A stretch of DNA of 64,000 bases from Aedes albopictus (lineage: Eukaryota > Arthropoda > Insecta > Diptera > Culicidae), in the NCBI RefSeq assembly GCF_035046485.1, contig NC_085138.1, positions 64,720,580 to 64,784,579 of the forward strand, read 5' to 3'. Below, in pieces: positions 62,801-64,000 of this stretch. A program made the translations under genes and the position numbers. Each line of letters begins with the position of its first letter. Position 1 is the first letter of the stretch. Under the pieces are notes generated by a model. That model worked only from the letters and a program-made list of their open reading frames with translations, ran no database searches and was not told the origin of the DNA.

Positions 62801-63223
62801 TGTTGGAAGGCAACGGACGGTACAATGCACTCTCTTGCCACTGTTCCAATTTGGAGCGCAAGGCATGTTTATGTCCCGTCCATTTGACAACAGAAAATAT
62901 GTCGCTTAACGCTTTTTCGTCCAGGATTTTTAAATATTCAAGTGTGACACCGTGACCTTGGGAATAATAGTTTCTTAATAACCAGGTTATTCTGCTAGAC
63001 AGTTTTGCTACTACTTACTTATCAAGATGGCATACACCGAGGATCCAAGTTCCCACTCCTCCAATATGACGTTTCTTAGGTCCGGCTGCTCGTCGGCTTC
63101 TGAAAAAACATGTTTCCAGATTATTAACAGCAATTCGCAATTTTTATTCTATTTACCTTCAATGGCGTCGGAATCGGCAACAAGCTCTTCAATTAGAACT
63201 TCTTCAATTTTTGATTCTGCCAT
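59836..63223 (-). CDS. SAM-domain protein, SAMD3-like, seven exons
   Basis: The exons on the minus strand are 63223-63157, 63099-63019, 62956-62499, 62444-62276, 61655-61468, 60561-60390 and 60293-59836. All junctions are GT-AG and all phases fit, giving 530 residues. The ATG is preceded in frame by a stop. Residues about 31-89 look like a SAM domain: ILEEWELG, then GVTLEYLKILDEKALSDIF, then GHKHALRSKLEQW. SAM domains mediate protein-protein or RNA contacts. A middle region (about 170-225) has FTLADMERFADLIAARFPPE and YPSGLLYDRFHNRKK. Later parts have IKNWLRNN, LQEWPRLADRNGYLL and WDTFLVRFREYI. The order recalls vertebrate SAMD3-like proteins, which are poorly characterised. That similarity is from memory. 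Intron 5 holds a SINE (60757-61221) and intron 4 a tRNA-like SINE (61998-62226). The C-terminus may be truncated, as coding-like sequence continues past the stop. The molecular function is unknown. Confidence 0.8.
60757..61221 (-). mobile_element. Feilai-like SINE in intron 5, split by a fold-back element
   Basis: The head with the inverse B box GGAATCGAACC is at about 61144-61156, and the 3' end with TCTCTCTCTCTTCTT is at the left. Target duplication TGCCACTAT at 60748-60756 and 61222-61230. A 172-bp palindromic element sits inside the tRNA-like head. Confidence 0.87.
60965..61136. mobile_element. Fold-back element inside the SINE head
   Basis: GGGGAGCGACACTAGTTT is mirrored by AAACTAGTGTCGCTCCCC, and the whole 172 bp is nearly one palindrome (AAACCCGC and GCGGGTTT at its centre). 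The 9-bp duplication GACCGACCG flanks it (60956-60964 and 61137-61145). The interior is composed mostly of short A- and T-rich tracts. Confidence 0.9.
61998..62226 (-). mobile_element. tRNA-derived SINE, third family, in intron 4
   Basis: On the minus strand the head reads GTGGGCTTCGTGGCCGAGCG, with an A box TGGCCGAGCGG of the Ser/Leu tRNA kind, and a degraded B box GGTTAGATTCC at about 62150. A body with GAAAACTTTTCGTCAAACGG follows, to about 61998. The long variable-arm-like spacing fits a Ser- or Leu-type tRNA ancestor. Target duplication was not resolved. Confidence 0.65.
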
Positions 63224-63404
63224 TATTTCGACAAGTATTTCGGTAAACGTTTTCCGAAAGGAAGTACGTCAAAATGGCGAACGGTCGCGCAGATGCTACA
63301 CGGAGAACTGAAAAAGCTCAATACAATCTAAATATTTACAATAACTATCGAGCGTTTTGAGCTTGAAACTGTTTATATTTTGGGTAAACATAATTAGAGT
63401 TGAC
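63224..63404 (-). promoter_or_regulatory. Upstream region of the SAM-domain gene
   Basis: This short region lies between the SAM-gene ATG and a repeat. No TATA box is obvious. It also includes a possible acceptor (TTTTTCAG|TTCTCC, about 63311) that could serve the upstream basic-protein gene; translated in phase it reaches a stop after three codons. Confidence 0.3.
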
Positions 63405-63618
63405 ATTACCATGTTTGTTCGGCGCAGAGTAAAAATTGAATAGTTGTGCTGAATATATATATAGTGATGCTCACCATGCTACAAAATGTTTGACACATGG
63501 TAATTTTTATTGATTCATGGTAAGTGTAAATAAATGTTTGGTAAGGTTTACGATATTTTGGCATGGTAAAATCAAGAACGCTGCCGCGGTTCACAGTACT
63601 ATATTTATTTTTTCAGTG
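63405..63618. repeat. ACTGAAAAAA-ended, TTACCATG-rich repeat, copy 2 (inverse)
   Basis: It ends TTTTTTCAGTGTA and carries CATGGTAA and ACCATG words, matching the reverse complement of 48312-48620 in style. It lies in the space between two minus-strand genes. Confidence 0.45.
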
Positions 63619-63712
63619 TAAGGAAACAGCGCCTACAGGAGAAATATAAACAATTCTTAGTTCACTGATCAACTGTAGAAACACTAGAATCTGTCTGGTG
63701 GAAAATACTTAC

Positions 63713-63997
63713 CGTGGGGGGACGATGCACCTCATGCCTCGTTGCCGAACCATCCGGATGTTGTCGTCTGGTTCTAGCGACATTGAAATTTGCAGCTGTA
63801 GGGCACCGATGAGGACGACCGCCAATGCCTCCGGATGGAAACCGTTTCCGACTACGGGGACAAAAGATACAATGTAGGTTTTCGTTGAGTAGACATTATT
63901 CCGTTAGATAAAATACTTACCACTTATAAGTACGTTTACTGCTGCGGCTGCTGCTGCTGCTGGTCCGATTTTTTTTCTTTGTTTTGAAAGTTCTCAT
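63713..63997 (-). CDS. First two exons of a small basic protein (partial or short gene)
   Basis: Exon 1 (63997-63921) starts ATGAGAACTTTCAAAACAAA and encodes a Lys/Arg/Ser-rich run with five consecutive Ser. It ends at a strong donor (TGGTAAGT). Exon 2 (63851-63713) follows an acceptor CCCGTAG and stays in phase for 46 codons, also Arg-rich (RKRFPSGGIGGRPHRC), ending at ACG|GTAAGT. The intron is 69 bp. The downstream exon is uncertain. Acceptors at about 63447 or 63311 are possible, or splicing could reach beyond the SAM-gene start. The charge suggests a nucleic-acid-binding or nucleolar protein, but that is inference. No family is recognised. Confidence 0.5.
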
Positions 63998-64000
63998 TGC

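Noticed and set aside
63027..63311. 94-codon plus-strand frame
   Set aside because: It is a shadow of the first exons of the minus-strand SAM-domain gene, whose splice phases all agree.

Overview
This window is eukaryotic and looks like a culicine mosquito genome, most likely Aedes. The reasons are a tRNA-derived SINE matching the Feilai type known from Aedes aegypti, many short inverted-repeat elements with TA, TTAA or 8-bp target duplications, Ty1/copia and non-LTR debris, and one conserved insect gene with short introns. Coding density is very low. Most open frames are chance frames inside repeats.

Layout. 1-23653: a satellite array, about 61 copies of a 383-385 bp unit in head-to-tail order, already under way at base 1. 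It contains visible multi-unit block duplications and a single 210-bp TA-flanked inverted-repeat element. 23654-29350: AT-rich sequence with a 1.3-kb hAT-like element, several small elements, and a SINE split by a younger TA element. 29582-30366: the complete three-exon gene for the 23-kDa (TYKY) iron-sulfur subunit of mitochondrial complex I (ND-23/NDUFS8). 30400-40200: intergenic repeats, a 644-bp TA element with subterminal repeats, LTR-like debris, SINEs and a diverged tandem repeat. 40204-43472: a copia element that has lost gag and carries a frameshift. 43473-49944: a non-LTR endonuclease/RT relic, two copies of a second tRNA-like repeat, and more inverted-repeat elements. 49945-59046: a 9.1-kb stretch whose ends are inverted copies of one another and are flanked by the same 11-bp word. 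It contains a roughly 110-bp minisatellite that was itself invaded by a hAT-like and a TTAA-type element. 59836-63223, minus strand: a seven-exon gene predicted to encode a 530-residue protein with an N-terminal SAM-like domain, resembling SAMD3-like proteins. 63713-63997, minus strand: the first two exons of a small, very basic protein at the window edge.

There are two convincingly structured host-type genes (ND-23 and the SAM-domain gene) and one partial gene. The rest is a layered record of transposition. Target duplications date many insertions relative to one another. All calls come from reading the sequence; no database search was run.
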